From an uncultured Alistipes sp. (lineage in GTDB: Bacteria > Bacteroidota > Bacteroidia > Bacteroidales > Rikenellaceae): a DNA stretch of 26,683 nt. Position numbers and translations under genes: made by a program. The notes beneath the pieces are model-generated. The model was given only the letters and a program-made list of their open reading frames with translations, was not told where the DNA came from and ran no database searches. The first letter of the stretch is position 1, and the number at the start of each line of letters is the position of its first letter. Positions 16,025 through 23,618 of this stretch are shown in pieces. The stretch spans positions 1 through 26,683 of the forward strand of contig URBJ01000024.1 of NCBI GenBank assembly GCA_900546005.1. The letters run 5' to 3'.

Positions 16025-16786
16025 ATGGCAGCGAGAGAAGTGGCTCGGACTCCTGAAAACAAGGTCTATTCGAAACCCCGGTTGTTGACCGATGCGGTCA
16101 TGCATTTCTGTCCGGGATGCAGCCACGGGACGATACATAAATTGATTGCCGAGGTGATCGACGAAATGGGAATGGAGCATAAGGCGATCGGCATCTCGCC
16201 CGTAGGGTGCGGAGTGTTGGCCTACGATTATATCGACATCGACTGGGTCGAAGCGGCTCACGGACGTGCGGCAGCGGTCGGAACGGCGATCAAGCGGTTG
16301 AATCCCTCCAAACTGGTTTTTACCTATCAGGGAGATGGTGACTTGGCCGCAATCGGAACTGGTGAGACGATACATGCCTGCAATCGAGGCGAAAACATAA
16401 CGATCATCTATGTCAATAACGCCATCTACGGAATGACCGGTGGACAGATGGCCCCGACGACCCTGCTGGGGCAGCGGACGGCGACTACGCCTCAGGGACG
16501 TGATGCCGCACAGCACGGATATCCGTTCAAGGTGGGGGATATGTTGGCTCAACTGGATGGAGTGTGCTACGTGACCCGCCAGAGCGTACATACGCCGGCT
16601 TCGGTACGTCGTGCCAAAAAGGCGCTTCGCAAGGCTTTCGAGAATTCGATGCAGCAGAAGGGTCTGTCGTTTGTTGAGTTTGTATCGACGTGCAGTTCGG
16701 GATGGAAGATGACACCGGTCGAGGCGAACCGTTGGTTGGCCGAACATATGTTGCCGGTCTATCCGCTGGGCGACATAAAGGGTTAA
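16025..16786 (+). CDS. 2-oxoacid:ferredoxin oxidoreductase beta subunit, thiamine-diphosphate-binding
   Basis: 253 residues. FCPGCSHG (C29, C32) is the conserved N-terminal motif. The ThDP/Mg2+ motif is QGDGDLAAIG at 103-112 (GDGD 104-107) with the asparagine pair N132-N133 in IYVNNAIYGMTGGQMAPT. Together these mark the PP domain of the KOR/VOR beta subunit, which carries out decarboxylation of a 2-oxoacid to its acyl-CoA. The family often has an additional C-terminal cysteine; here FVSTCSSGWKM is present. Starts 6 nt after the alpha subunit. Confidence 0.92.
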   Translation: MAAREVARTPENKVYSKPRLLTDAVMHFCPGCSHGTIHKLIAEVIDEMGMEHKAIGISPVGCGVLAYDYIDIDWVEAAHGRAAAVGTAIKRLNPSKLVFTYQGDGDLAAIGTGETIHACNRGENITIIYVNNAIYGMTGGQMAPTTLLGQRTATTPQGRDAAQHGYPFKVGDMLAQLDGVCYVTRQSVHTPASVRRAKKALRKAFENSMQQKGLSFVEFVSTCSSGWKMTPVEANRWLAEHMLPVYPLGDIKG

Positions 16787-16808
16787 GCATTAAAACGAGA
16801 AGCAAAAG

Positions 16809-17354
16809 ATGAAAGAGGAGATAATCATAGCCGGATTCGGCGGACAAGGAGTCCTGTCGATGGGAAAGATTCTTGCCTATTCGGGGGTGATGCAGGGTCA
16901 GGAGGTGAGTTGGATGCCCTCCTATGGACCGGAGATGCGTGGAGGCACGGCCAATGTTACGGTGATTCTGAGCGATGAGCGGATCAGCTCTCCGATCGTA
17001 CACGATTACGATACGGCCATCGTGCTCAATCAGCAGAGTTTAGACAAGTTTGAACCTCGGGTCAAACCCGGAGGTGTGTTGATCTACGATCCGAACGGCA
17101 TCGTCCGGCTGCCCGAACGGAAGGATATTCGCGTGTATGAAATTTCGGCGACCGAAGAGGCAGCGCGTAGCGGTAATATTCGTGTGTTCAATACGATGGT
17201 TCTCGGGGGTTATCTGAAAGTTTGTCCGGTGGTTTCGTTTGAAAACGCTTGTCTCGGCTTGAAGAAGTCGCTGCCCGAACGGATGGCCTCATTGATTCCG
17301 GCCAATATTGCAGCTTTACAGCGGGGTATGGAGATCATTCGGCAGATTAATTGA
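16809..17354 (+). CDS. 2-oxoacid:ferredoxin oxidoreductase gamma subunit
   Basis: 181 residues of the POR/KOR gamma domain, which binds CoA in this enzyme family. Seen: N-terminal IIIAGFGGQGVLSMGKILA, then SWMPSYGPEMRGGTANVTV with the conserved EMRGG, and DTAIVLNQQSLDKF. It closes the four-gene operon; the gene ends 54 nt before the ABM gene, whose own promoter lies in that gap. No hairpin terminator is visible. Confidence 0.92.
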   Translation: MKEEIIIAGFGGQGVLSMGKILAYSGVMQGQEVSWMPSYGPEMRGGTANVTVILSDERISSPIVHDYDTAIVLNQQSLDKFEPRVKPGGVLIYDPNGIVRLPERKDIRVYEISATEEAARSGNIRVFNTMVLGGYLKVCPVVSFENACLGLKKSLPERMASLIPANIAALQRGMEIIRQIN

Positions 17355-17380
17355 AAAATTGAAAAAAAATCTTAAATTTG
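17351..17380 (+). promoter_or_regulatory. Bacteroidota-type promoter for the ABM gene
   Basis: TTG at 17351-17353, a 19-nt A-rich spacer, TAAATTTG at 17373-17380. A full match to TTG-N19-TAnnTTTG, 28 nt upstream of the ATG at 17409. The TTG overlaps the last codons of the gamma-subunit gene. Confidence 0.7.
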
Positions 17381-17408
17381 TCGGACAGTCATTAAAACGG
17401 ATAGGGAT

Positions 17409-17684
17409 ATGATTAGAATCAATGTATTCATTCAGGTCGGTGCAGAACACCGTGCCGAAGTAGTGGAAACGGCCAAAGAGCTGGTCGCAAAATCGTTGAA
17501 CGATGCCGGATGTGTTGCATACGATATTTTTGAAAGTGCAACCCGGCCGGATGTATTGATGATTTGCGAGACATGGAAGGATGCAGCGTCGCTTGCTGCG
17601 CACGAAAAAGCTCCTCATTTTGTCTCGTTGGTTCCCAAGATTCAGGCAGTTGCCCCAATGAAGATCGAGAAGTTCGATTTTTAG
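17409..17684 (+). CDS. Antibiotic biosynthesis monooxygenase (ABM) domain protein, YgiN-like
   Basis: A 91-residue single-domain ABM protein of the ferredoxin-like fold; probably a dimer. Seen: MIRINVFIQVGAEHRAEVVETAKELV, a central VAYDIFESATRPDVLMICETWKD, and the C-terminal AAHEKAPHFVSLVPKI. The ETW-x6-LxxH pattern (ETWKDAASLAAHEKAPHF) is typical of the YgiN/quinol monooxygenase-like group. Substrate unknown; the name reflects the family, not antibiotic synthesis. It follows the 2-oxoacid oxidoreductase operon but has its own promoter-like sequence. Confidence 0.8.
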   Translation: MIRINVFIQVGAEHRAEVVETAKELVAKSLNDAGCVAYDIFESATRPDVLMICETWKDAASLAAHEKAPHFVSLVPKIQAVAPMKIEKFDF

Positions 17685-17722
17685 AATCTTCGCCCGAATC
17701 GGCAATTTTACGAAATAATCGT

Positions 17723-17730
17723 TAACTTTG
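17723..17730 (+). promoter_or_regulatory. -7 promoter element of the M23 peptidase gene
   Basis: TAACTTTG (TAnnTTTG), 22 nt before the ATG at 17753. No clear TTG at the -33 position. The same octamer precedes serC and dpp III. Confidence 0.55.
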
Positions 17731-17752
17731 TACGCTACCGAATTTTCGAGGG

Positions 17753-18823
17753 ATGAGTACAAAGAGGGTTATTTCGTTTTTTATTTTCTGTGTGGTCATA
17801 TCGACGACCGTTTTGGGACAGTCACGCAGACGAAGTTCGTCCGTGCCGCCGCAGTTGAACCTCGAGGCGCTGCCGTGCCGACCGATGGATACCCTGCCCA
17901 CGGAAGATCCCGAGACGCAAATCATCCTTTTCAGCAACAATACGTGGAGCTATTATAGGCCGACGCTTGTCGTTCGTGATTCGCTGCCGGTCTATACACG
18001 ACACTGGGACACCTCACAGGTGTTTGCCTACAAGAGTATTGCCTACGAGGATCTGCCACAGGTTACCGAGTTGAATCTGGTTCAGGAGTTGGCCGATTTC
18101 CATGCGCCGATCATCGGGGACATCTTCTCGAAATACGGACCCCGTGGACGGCGAAACCACAATGGAGTGGATATTCCACTGAAAATCGGAGAGCCGATCT
18201 ATGCGACTTTCGACGGTAAGGTGCGTTATGCGAAGTATAATACCGGAGGTTTTGGCAATTTGGTCATCGTACGCCACGAAAACGGATTGGAGACATGGCA
18301 TGCACACCTTTCGCGAATCAACGTTGCTGTGAACGACTACGTGAAGAGCGGACAGGTGATCGGATTCGGTGGTTCGACCGGCCGGAGCCGGGGGCCCCAC
18401 CTGCACTTCGAGATGCGCTATTGCGACCAGACGTTCGATCCCGAATTTATAATCGATTTTCAATCGGGGCAGCTTCGCTACCAGACGTTCGCATTGGAGA
18501 AGAAGTTTTTCAACATCCACTCTCGTGCATCCGAGATTCTCGAGGAGGACGATGACGACTTCATGATGCTTGCCGGACTGGACTCCACCGTGACCTCGAG
18601 CGATATATTGGAACATATTGCCGAAGCGCAGCAAAAGGAGGAGCAGAAGAGCAAGCAGACGACCCTTTCACAAGGCACGGCCGTGTATCACACCATCCGT
18701 CAGGGTGACATGCTGAGTAAGTTGGCTGTAAAATATGGGGTGAGCGTGCGACAGATCTGCCGGTTGAACAACATCAATGAAAATACGATTCTGCGCCTCG
18801 GTCGGAAATTGCGGATCAAATAG
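17753..18823 (+). CDS. Secreted M23 peptidoglycan endopeptidase with C-terminal LysM
   Basis: 356 residues. An N-terminal signal peptide (about residues 1-22, RVISFFIFCVVISTTVLG before QS) directs export. The LytM/M23 domain (about 110-230) holds the zinc ligands H136 and D140 in HNGVDIP, the catalytic H185 in TWHAHLSR, and H216-L-H218 in RGPHLHFEMR. All four motif residues are present, so it should be an active endopeptidase rather than a NlpD-type activator. A linker of Asp/Glu/Gln-rich sequence (about 265-305) leads to a LysM module (about 308-356), seen as YHTIRQGDMLSKLAVKYGVSVRQICRLNN, for cell-wall anchoring. Monocistronic by layout. Confidence 0.92.
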   Translation: MSTKRVISFFIFCVVISTTVLGQSRRRSSSVPPQLNLEALPCRPMDTLPTEDPETQIILFSNNTWSYYRPTLVVRDSLPVYTRHWDTSQVFAYKSIAYEDLPQVTELNLVQELADFHAPIIGDIFSKYGPRGRRNHNGVDIPLKIGEPIYATFDGKVRYAKYNTGGFGNLVIVRHENGLETWHAHLSRINVAVNDYVKSGQVIGFGGSTGRSRGPHLHFEMRYCDQTFDPEFIIDFQSGQLRYQTFALEKKFFNIHSRASEILEEDDDDFMMLAGLDSTVTSSDILEHIAEAQQKEEQKSKQTTLSQGTAVYHTIRQGDMLSKLAVKYGVSVRQICRLNNINENTILRLGRKLRIK

Positions 18824-19070
18824 AGAGGCTGTCGGAGGGAGAATAGCACACCCCAATAAACGAAGTAGACTGGTGTGGAGGGCTGGGGCGGATAATGCTT
18901 GCACAAAAACAAGGAGCTTTCCGTATGCTTTATGACTTTTGCCACATAACCGGCTCCGACACAAACGCACAATATTATTATCGCCACACCACATAGTGTT
19001 GCTGAAAGGCCGTTAGCCGGTCAAAGGGCGATATTTTCGGGATTTTAGATTTAGGAATCAGCCGTATGGG
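18824..19070. other. Intergenic region between M23 and YggS genes, unexplained
   Basis: 247 nt without an evident gene or terminator. A minus-strand GTG-started frame runs from 18987 into the antisense of the M23 gene (95 codons, start VAIIILCVCVGAGY), and a short plus-strand frame from about 18895 reads LAQKQGAFRMLYDFCHITG and stops at 18996. Neither is recognised or has a promoter. It may be a decayed gene or a dispersed repeat. Confidence 0.35.
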
Positions 19071-19739
19071 CTATTTTGCATAATTCCGTGCACCGAAGAT
19101 GTAACTGCCGATGCGTACCGTCGTAGCACCGCATTCGATGGCGATCGGATAGTCCGATGTCATGCCCATCGATAGCGTGTCGAAATCGGCATCGAAGAAC
19201 TCCTCCCGCAACGTCTTGAACAGATCGTGCAACCCCGAGAATTCCTTTCGAATCAGGTCGGTGTCTTCGGTGTTGGTCGCTACTCCCATCAAACCCCGAA
19301 ACCGTATAGCGTTTAACTCTTTATAACGCCCCGTTTTCAGGTATTCGATCAGCTCCTGTGCCTTCCATCCGTGTTTGGCCTCCTCTTGTGCAATGTGTAC
19401 TTCGAACAGTACATCGATCGTCCGTTTGTTTTTGAGAGCCTCCTTTTGGATGGTGAGTAGCAGTTTCTCGGACTCGACCGAATGGATCATCTTTACAAAC
19501 GGAGCGATGTATTTGACCTTGTTGGTCTGCAGTCCCCCGATCATGTGCCATTCGATGTCGTGGGGCAGCTGTTCGTATTTGGCGAGCAACTCCTGCGGCC
19601 GATTCTCCCCGAACACGCGCTGTCCGGCCCGATAGGCTTCCATGATCGTTTCGGGCGGATAGGTCTTCGATACGGCGATCAGCTGGACTTCTGCCGGAAG
19701 ACTCTTCTTCAGTTCGGTGATTTTATCGGCGATAGACAT
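19071..19739 (-). CDS. YggS/PLPBP family pyridoxal phosphate homeostasis protein
   Basis: 222 residues, single (beta/alpha)8 PLP-binding domain, no known enzymatic activity; the family keeps vitamin B6 and amino-acid/2-oxoacid balance. Seen: the PLP lysine K25 in LIAVSKTYPPE, FGENRPQELLAKYEQLP, WHMIGGLQTNKVKYI and the phosphate-binding C-terminus SMGMTSDYPIAIECGATTVRIGS. All family hallmarks are intact. It is the last gene of the panC-panD minus-strand run, 101 nt after panD. In Bacteroidota it is usually encoded singly, so the pan linkage is probably positional. Confidence 0.93.
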   Translation of the reverse strand: MSIADKITELKKSLPAEVQLIAVSKTYPPETIMEAYRAGQRVFGENRPQELLAKYEQLPHDIEWHMIGGLQTNKVKYIAPFVKMIHSVESEKLLLTIQKEALKNKRTIDVLFEVHIAQEEAKHGWKAQELIEYLKTGRYKELNAIRFRGLMGVATNTEDTDLIRKEFSGLHDLFKTLREEFFDADFDTLSMGMTSDYPIAIECGATTVRIGSYIFGARNYAK

Positions 19740-19840
19740 CTCTTAAAATAATTACCGCCACGGATTTTTGTCCGCAGTGAGGATTTACTGTTTTTTGAGA
19801 AAATCGATTCGGGAGTTGTAGCCGAGCTCTCGGTTCGAAA

Positions 19841-20194
19841 TTATTTGATCAAACGGTTGGTCTGTGTATCGGGAAATACGACCCACGGTTTGAAGGTTTT
19901 AGCCTCTTCGAAGTCCATCATGGCGTACGAGATGATGATGATCACATCCCCCACGACGCACCGCCGCGCTGCGGGACCGTTCAGACAGACGGCGCCGCTG
20001 CCCCGTTCGCCTTTGATGATGTACGTTTCGATGCGTTCGCCGTTGTTGACGTTGACGATCTGTACCTTTTCTCCTGCGATCAGATTGGCTGCATCGAGCA
20101 GATCTTCATCGATCGTGATACTTCCTACGTAACTGAGGTTGGCCTGTGTGATGGTCACACGGTGTATCTTGGATTTGAGTACCTCTATCTGCAT
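19841..20194 (-). CDS. panD: Aspartate 1-decarboxylase, pyruvoyl-dependent
   Basis: Makes beta-alanine from L-aspartate for pantothenate synthesis. The 117-residue proenzyme carries the self-cleavage site Gly24-Ser25 in SYVGSITID; Ser25 becomes the pyruvoyl group. The rest includes [29 protein letters not shown] and [12 protein letters not shown], typical of the family. It lies 140 nt beyond panC on the same strand but has its own full promoter-like sequence at 20253-20282, so it may be expressed separately. Confidence 0.96.
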   Translation of the reverse strand: MQIEVLKSKIHRVTITQANLSYVGSITIDEDLLDAANLIAGEKVQIVNVNNGERIETYIIKGERGSGAVCLNGPAARRCVVGDVIIIISYAMMDFEEAKTFKPWVVFPDTQTNRLIK

Positions 20195-20252
20195 GTTGTT
20201 TTCAGGTTGTTCCGGCAGCGACCCGACGGATCGCCACCGCGATTGTCGACGG

Positions 20253-20282
20253 CAAAATTAGTAATTATATTTAAAACCCCAA
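20253..20282 (-). promoter_or_regulatory. Bacteroidota-type promoter for panD
   Basis: On the minus strand: TTG (20280-20282), a 19-nt spacer, TAATTTTG (20253-20260). This is a full TTG-N19-TAnnTTTG match, with a leader of about 50 nt to the panD ATG at 20194. Confidence 0.65.
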
Positions 20283-20334
20283 TTTATTTTTCCGTCCGAT
20301 GTCTGTTTTCTGTTTTGTCGTTTTTCGCGGCGTG

Positions 20335-21165
20335 CTACATGGCGATGTTGTCGATCAGCCGAACCGCTCCGGCATGAACGACGATACAGCCCCGTACGTT
20401 TTCGGCCTCACTCCAGTCGGAAATATCCTGCAGGGTGTCGGCATTTACGATCGAAAAGTACTCGACGTGCAGCAGCGGATTGGCGTTGATCCGTTCGATG
20501 ACCCGGCGTTTGGTCTCTTCGACCGGTAAGGCTCTGTGGAGCTCGGCCGCTTCGCGGAGGCTCTGGTAGATCAGAGGGGCAGCTTTCCGATGTTCGGGCG
20601 TGAGCAACAGGTTGCGAGAACTCATGGCCAGACCGTCCGACTCGCGGACGATGGGGCAGGCTACGATTCGGATCGGATAGTTGAGCTGGCGGACCATTTC
20701 GCGGATGATGGCGATCTGTTGGAAGTCCTTCTCTCCGAAGTAGGCGGTGTCGCAGCCGACAATGTCGAACAGGCGGCTGACGACCTGAGCCACACCGTTG
20801 AAGTGTCCCGGACGGCTCGGACCCTCCATGACTTTGTCGAGCTGTCCGAAATCGAATATGCGCGTGTCCTTTTCGGGGTATATCTCTTCGACCGAAGGCA
20901 TGAAAGCGAAGTCAGCGCCGGCTTTTTCGAGCAGGGCGATGTCGGCCTCGGCAGTACGTGGATAGTTCTTCAGGTCGTTTGGATCGTTGAACTGGGTCGG
21001 GTTGACAAAAACGCTGACTACGACTGTGTCGCACTCTTTTCGGCAGCGGTCGACCAAGGATAGATGTCCCTCATGCAGGGCTCCCATCGTGGGAACGAAA
21101 CCGCATGTTCCTTTGCGTTGTTTCAAGGCTTCAGAAAGCTTTGAACTCTCGGTAAAAACTTTCAT
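20335..21165 (-). CDS. panC: Pantothenate synthetase (pantoate--beta-alanine ligase)
   Basis: ATP-dependent condensation of pantoate with beta-alanine; cytosolic. 276 residues. The nucleotide-binding motif is [18 protein letters not shown] near residues 23-40. Later motifs are [29 protein letters not shown] and [16 protein letters not shown]. Length and motifs are normal. The panB gene is not in this window. A TACCTTTG -7 element lies about 46 nt upstream. Confidence 0.97.
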   Translation of the reverse strand: MKVFTESSKLSEALKQRKGTCGFVPTMGALHEGHLSLVDRCRKECDTVVVSVFVNPTQFNDPNDLKNYPRTAEADIALLEKAGADFAFMPSVEEIYPEKDTRIFDFGQLDKVMEGPSRPGHFNGVAQVVSRLFDIVGCDTAYFGEKDFQQIAIIREMVRQLNYPIRIVACPIVRESDGLAMSSRNLLLTPEHRKAAPLIYQSLREAAELHRALPVEETKRRVIERINANPLLHVEYFSIVNADTLQDISDWSEAENVRGCIVVHAGAVRLIDNIAM

Positions 21166-21210
21166 CGGGTTTATCTTTTTTCAATAGTCTCAAACCTTAT
21201 TTTGGCATTA

Positions 21211-21218
21211 CAAAGGTA
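21211..21218 (-). promoter_or_regulatory. -7 element for panC
   Basis: TACCTTTG on the minus strand, 46 nt upstream of the panC ATG, in the 126-nt divergent gap with the DPP III gene. No TTG at the -33 position. Confidence 0.45.
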
Positions 21219-21261
21219 GAAATTAGATCAGAATATGCTAATTTTTTTTCGAAAAAAGGGA

Positions 21262-21269
21262 TAACTTTG
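21262..21269 (+). promoter_or_regulatory. -7 element of the DPP III gene
   Basis: TAACTTTG (TAnnTTTG), 22 nt before the ATG at 21292. No clear TTG at -33; the upstream spacer is T-rich. Confidence 0.5.
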
Positions 21270-21291
21270 TCGTGGAATAGCGAAGAATCCT

Positions 21292-23331
21292 ATGAAAAAT
21301 ATTGTAAAATTATCGATACTTATGGTAGCATGTATTGCGGGTTTCGGCTCTTGCCGGAGAGACCGAGAGGTGAAGAATGAGTTTCAATGGGTCGTGGATC
21401 GTTTTGATGACATCCGCGTGTTGAAGTATCAGGTTCCGGAGTTCGATTCGCTTTCGCTGAACGACAAGCTGTTGGTCTATTATCTGGGTCAGGCGGCGCT
21501 TTGCGGACGCGACATCCTGTTCGATCAGAACGGGAAGTACAACCTGCGGATTCGGCGTACGCTCGAGGCTATCTATCAGGGATACACCGGTGACCGCGAG
21601 GACGAACGTTTCAAACAGTTCGAGAAATATTTGAAGAAGGTGTGGTTTGCCAACGGAATCCATCACCACTATTCGACCGATAAGTTTCGCCCGGAGTTTC
21701 AGGAAGCCTATTTCGACCTGCTGGTGCGTGAGACACCGAAAGAGTTTTTCCCAACCGATTTCGGGGATGTCGATCAGGTGATCCAGACCATCAAACCGAT
21801 CATGTTCGATCCCGATACGATGGCCAAACGGGTCAATCTGGCGGCCGGGGAGGATCTGATCGTGACTTCGGCCAATAACTATTACGAAGGGGTGACCCAG
21901 AAGGAGGTCGAGGAGTATTATGCGGCTCGGATCGATACCACCGATCAGAAGCCTGTCTCTTATGGTCTGAACAGCAAGATGGTGAAAGATGCGTCGGGGC
22001 GGATTACAGAGCGGGTTTGGCGTGTCGGCGGCATGTACTCCGCAGCGATCGAGAAGATTGTCGAGTGGCTCGAAAAGGCCTCCGAAGTAGCCGAAGGACA
22101 ACAGAAAAAGACCATAGATGAGCTGATCGCGTACTATAAAAGCGGACGGTTGCGGGACTTCGACCGGTACAACGTATTGTGGTTGGAGGATACGGTTTCG
22201 CGTGTCGATTTCGTGAACGGATTTATTGAGAGTTACGGCGATGCATTGGGGTATCGCGGGGCTTGGGAAGGGTTGGTCAATTTCCGGGATGAAGCGGCCA
22301 CGCATCGTACCGAAACGATCAGCAATATGGCACAGTGGTTCGAAGATCACTCACCGATCGATCCTCAGTTCCGTAAAAAAGAGGTAAAAGGTGTCTCGGC
22401 CAAAGTGATTACGGCAGCTATGCTGGGTGGGGATTGTTATCCGGCGACGCCGATCGGAATCAACCTGCCGAACTCCGACTGGATTCGTCGCGACCACGGT
22501 TCCAAGTCGGTGACGATCGGAAACATTACCTATGCTTATGAAGAGGCGGCGAAAGGGAGCGGTTTTGCTGAGGAGTTCATGTACGACGAGGAGACGATCG
22601 ATCGGTACAAACGCTATGGATCGTTGGCCGATAACCTGCACACCGATCTGCACGAGTGCTTGGGGCATGGTTCGGGATGTTTGGCCGAAGGCGTGCGGGG
22701 CGATGAACTGAAGAACTATTCATCGACTCTTGAGGAGGCGCGGGCCGATCTCTTTGCGCTCTACTATCTGGCCGATCCGAAGATGGTTGAACTGGGGTTG
22801 ATTCCGACGCTCGACGTGGCGAAAGCGGCCTATGCACAATATATGTTGAACGGTCTGATGACCCAGCTGGCCCGTATCGAGTTGGGTAAAAACGTGGAGG
22901 AGGCCCACATGCGTAACCGGAAATTGATCGCCGAGTGGTGCTATGAAAAGGGTCGGGAGCAGAATGTGGTTGAGAAGGTTCGCCGCGACGGAAAAACCTA
23001 TGTGGTGGTTCATGATTACGATAAGCTCAGGGGACTTTTCGGCGAGTTGCTGCGTGAGATTCAACGGATCAAGAGTACGGGTGATTTCGAGGCGGGGCGT
23101 GATCTGGTCGAGACCTATGCGGTCCGGATTGATCCCGAACTGCATCGAGAAGTACGAGAGCGGTATGCAAAATTGGATCTGCCGTTGTTCAGCGGGTTTG
23201 TGAATCCGATCTATCACCCGGTGATGGAGAATGGACAGATCGTCGATGTGACGGTTGAATACACCGATGATTACGTGGGGCAGATGTTGGAATATTCTAA
23301 GGAGTACTCATATCTTCCGTCGGTGAATTGA
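21292..23331 (+). CDS. Dipeptidyl peptidase III (M49), probably a lipoprotein
   Basis: 679-residue zinc exopeptidase that removes dipeptides from the N-terminus of peptides. The M49 zinc motif is HECLGH at residues 454-459 (ligands H454 and H459), followed by GSGCLAEG; the second motif EEARAD (481-486) supplies the third ligand, E482. The HECLGH form is the one I recall from the Bacteroides DPP III. The N-terminus has a hydrophobic segment (about 6-18) ending AGFGSCRR with Cys21; this looks like a lipoprotein signal, although the lipobox (FGSC) is not perfect, so export is inferred. Single gene, convergent with the M16 gene. Confidence 0.92.
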   Translation: MKNIVKLSILMVACIAGFGSCRRDREVKNEFQWVVDRFDDIRVLKYQVPEFDSLSLNDKLLVYYLGQAALCGRDILFDQNGKYNLRIRRTLEAIYQGYTGDREDERFKQFEKYLKKVWFANGIHHHYSTDKFRPEFQEAYFDLLVRETPKEFFPTDFGDVDQVIQTIKPIMFDPDTMAKRVNLAAGEDLIVTSANNYYEGVTQKEVEEYYAARIDTTDQKPVSYGLNSKMVKDASGRITERVWRVGGMYSAAIEKIVEWLEKASEVAEGQQKKTIDELIAYYKSGRLRDFDRYNVLWLEDTVSRVDFVNGFIESYGDALGYRGAWEGLVNFRDEAATHRTETISNMAQWFEDHSPIDPQFRKKEVKGVSAKVITAAMLGGDCYPATPIGINLPNSDWIRRDHGSKSVTIGNITYAYEEAAKGSGFAEEFMYDEETIDRYKRYGSLADNLHTDLHECLGHGSGCLAEGVRGDELKNYSSTLEEARADLFALYYLADPKMVELGLIPTLDVAKAAYAQYMLNGLMTQLARIELGKNVEEAHMRNRKLIAEWCYEKGREQNVVEKVRRDGKTYVVVHDYDKLRGLFGELLREIQRIKSTGDFEAGRDLVETYAVRIDPELHREVRERYAKLDLPLFSGFVNPIYHPVMENGQIVDVTVEYTDDYVGQMLEYSKEYSYLPSVN

Positions 23332-23556
23332 TTGACTGAGGGAGATCGACTCGAAAAGATTTTTTGTTGATTCGACGTGGCGTGCTTCTGGAGTAGCGGG
23401 GAAATTGAGGGGAGGGAATAGAGGAATAGAGGGGAAAGCGTATGTATGTTTTCTTCTTGTGTGGAAAAAAGAGAGCGAGTGAGTCAGTGTGAATCCGGGA
23501 AGAATCGGTTAAAGGTTTTCCGAAGGAAAAAATTACGCGATGAGATAGATAGCAAA
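23332..23556. other. Gap between DPP III gene and the convergent M16 gene
   Basis: 225 nt, with a purine-rich stretch (about 23386-23450). No gene, promoter or CRISPR seen. The hairpin at 23557-23606 closes the gap. Confidence 0.4.
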
Positions 23557-23606
23557 ACAAAGCAAGCGAGGAGGTCTGAAACTTCGGACCTCCTCGCTTG
23601 CTTTGT
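23557..23606 (-). terminator. Long hairpin terminator between convergent genes
   Basis: Arms of about 23 nt (CAAAGCAAGCGAGGAGGTC and its complement, with one G-U pair further in) with a 4-nt loop. On the minus strand it is followed by TTTTGC, so it should terminate the M16 gene, whose stop lies 12 nt before it. It has no T-run on the plus side, but a stem this long may also block plus-strand readthrough from the DPP III gene. Confidence 0.85.
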
Positions 23607-23618
23607 GTCTATTCGGGA

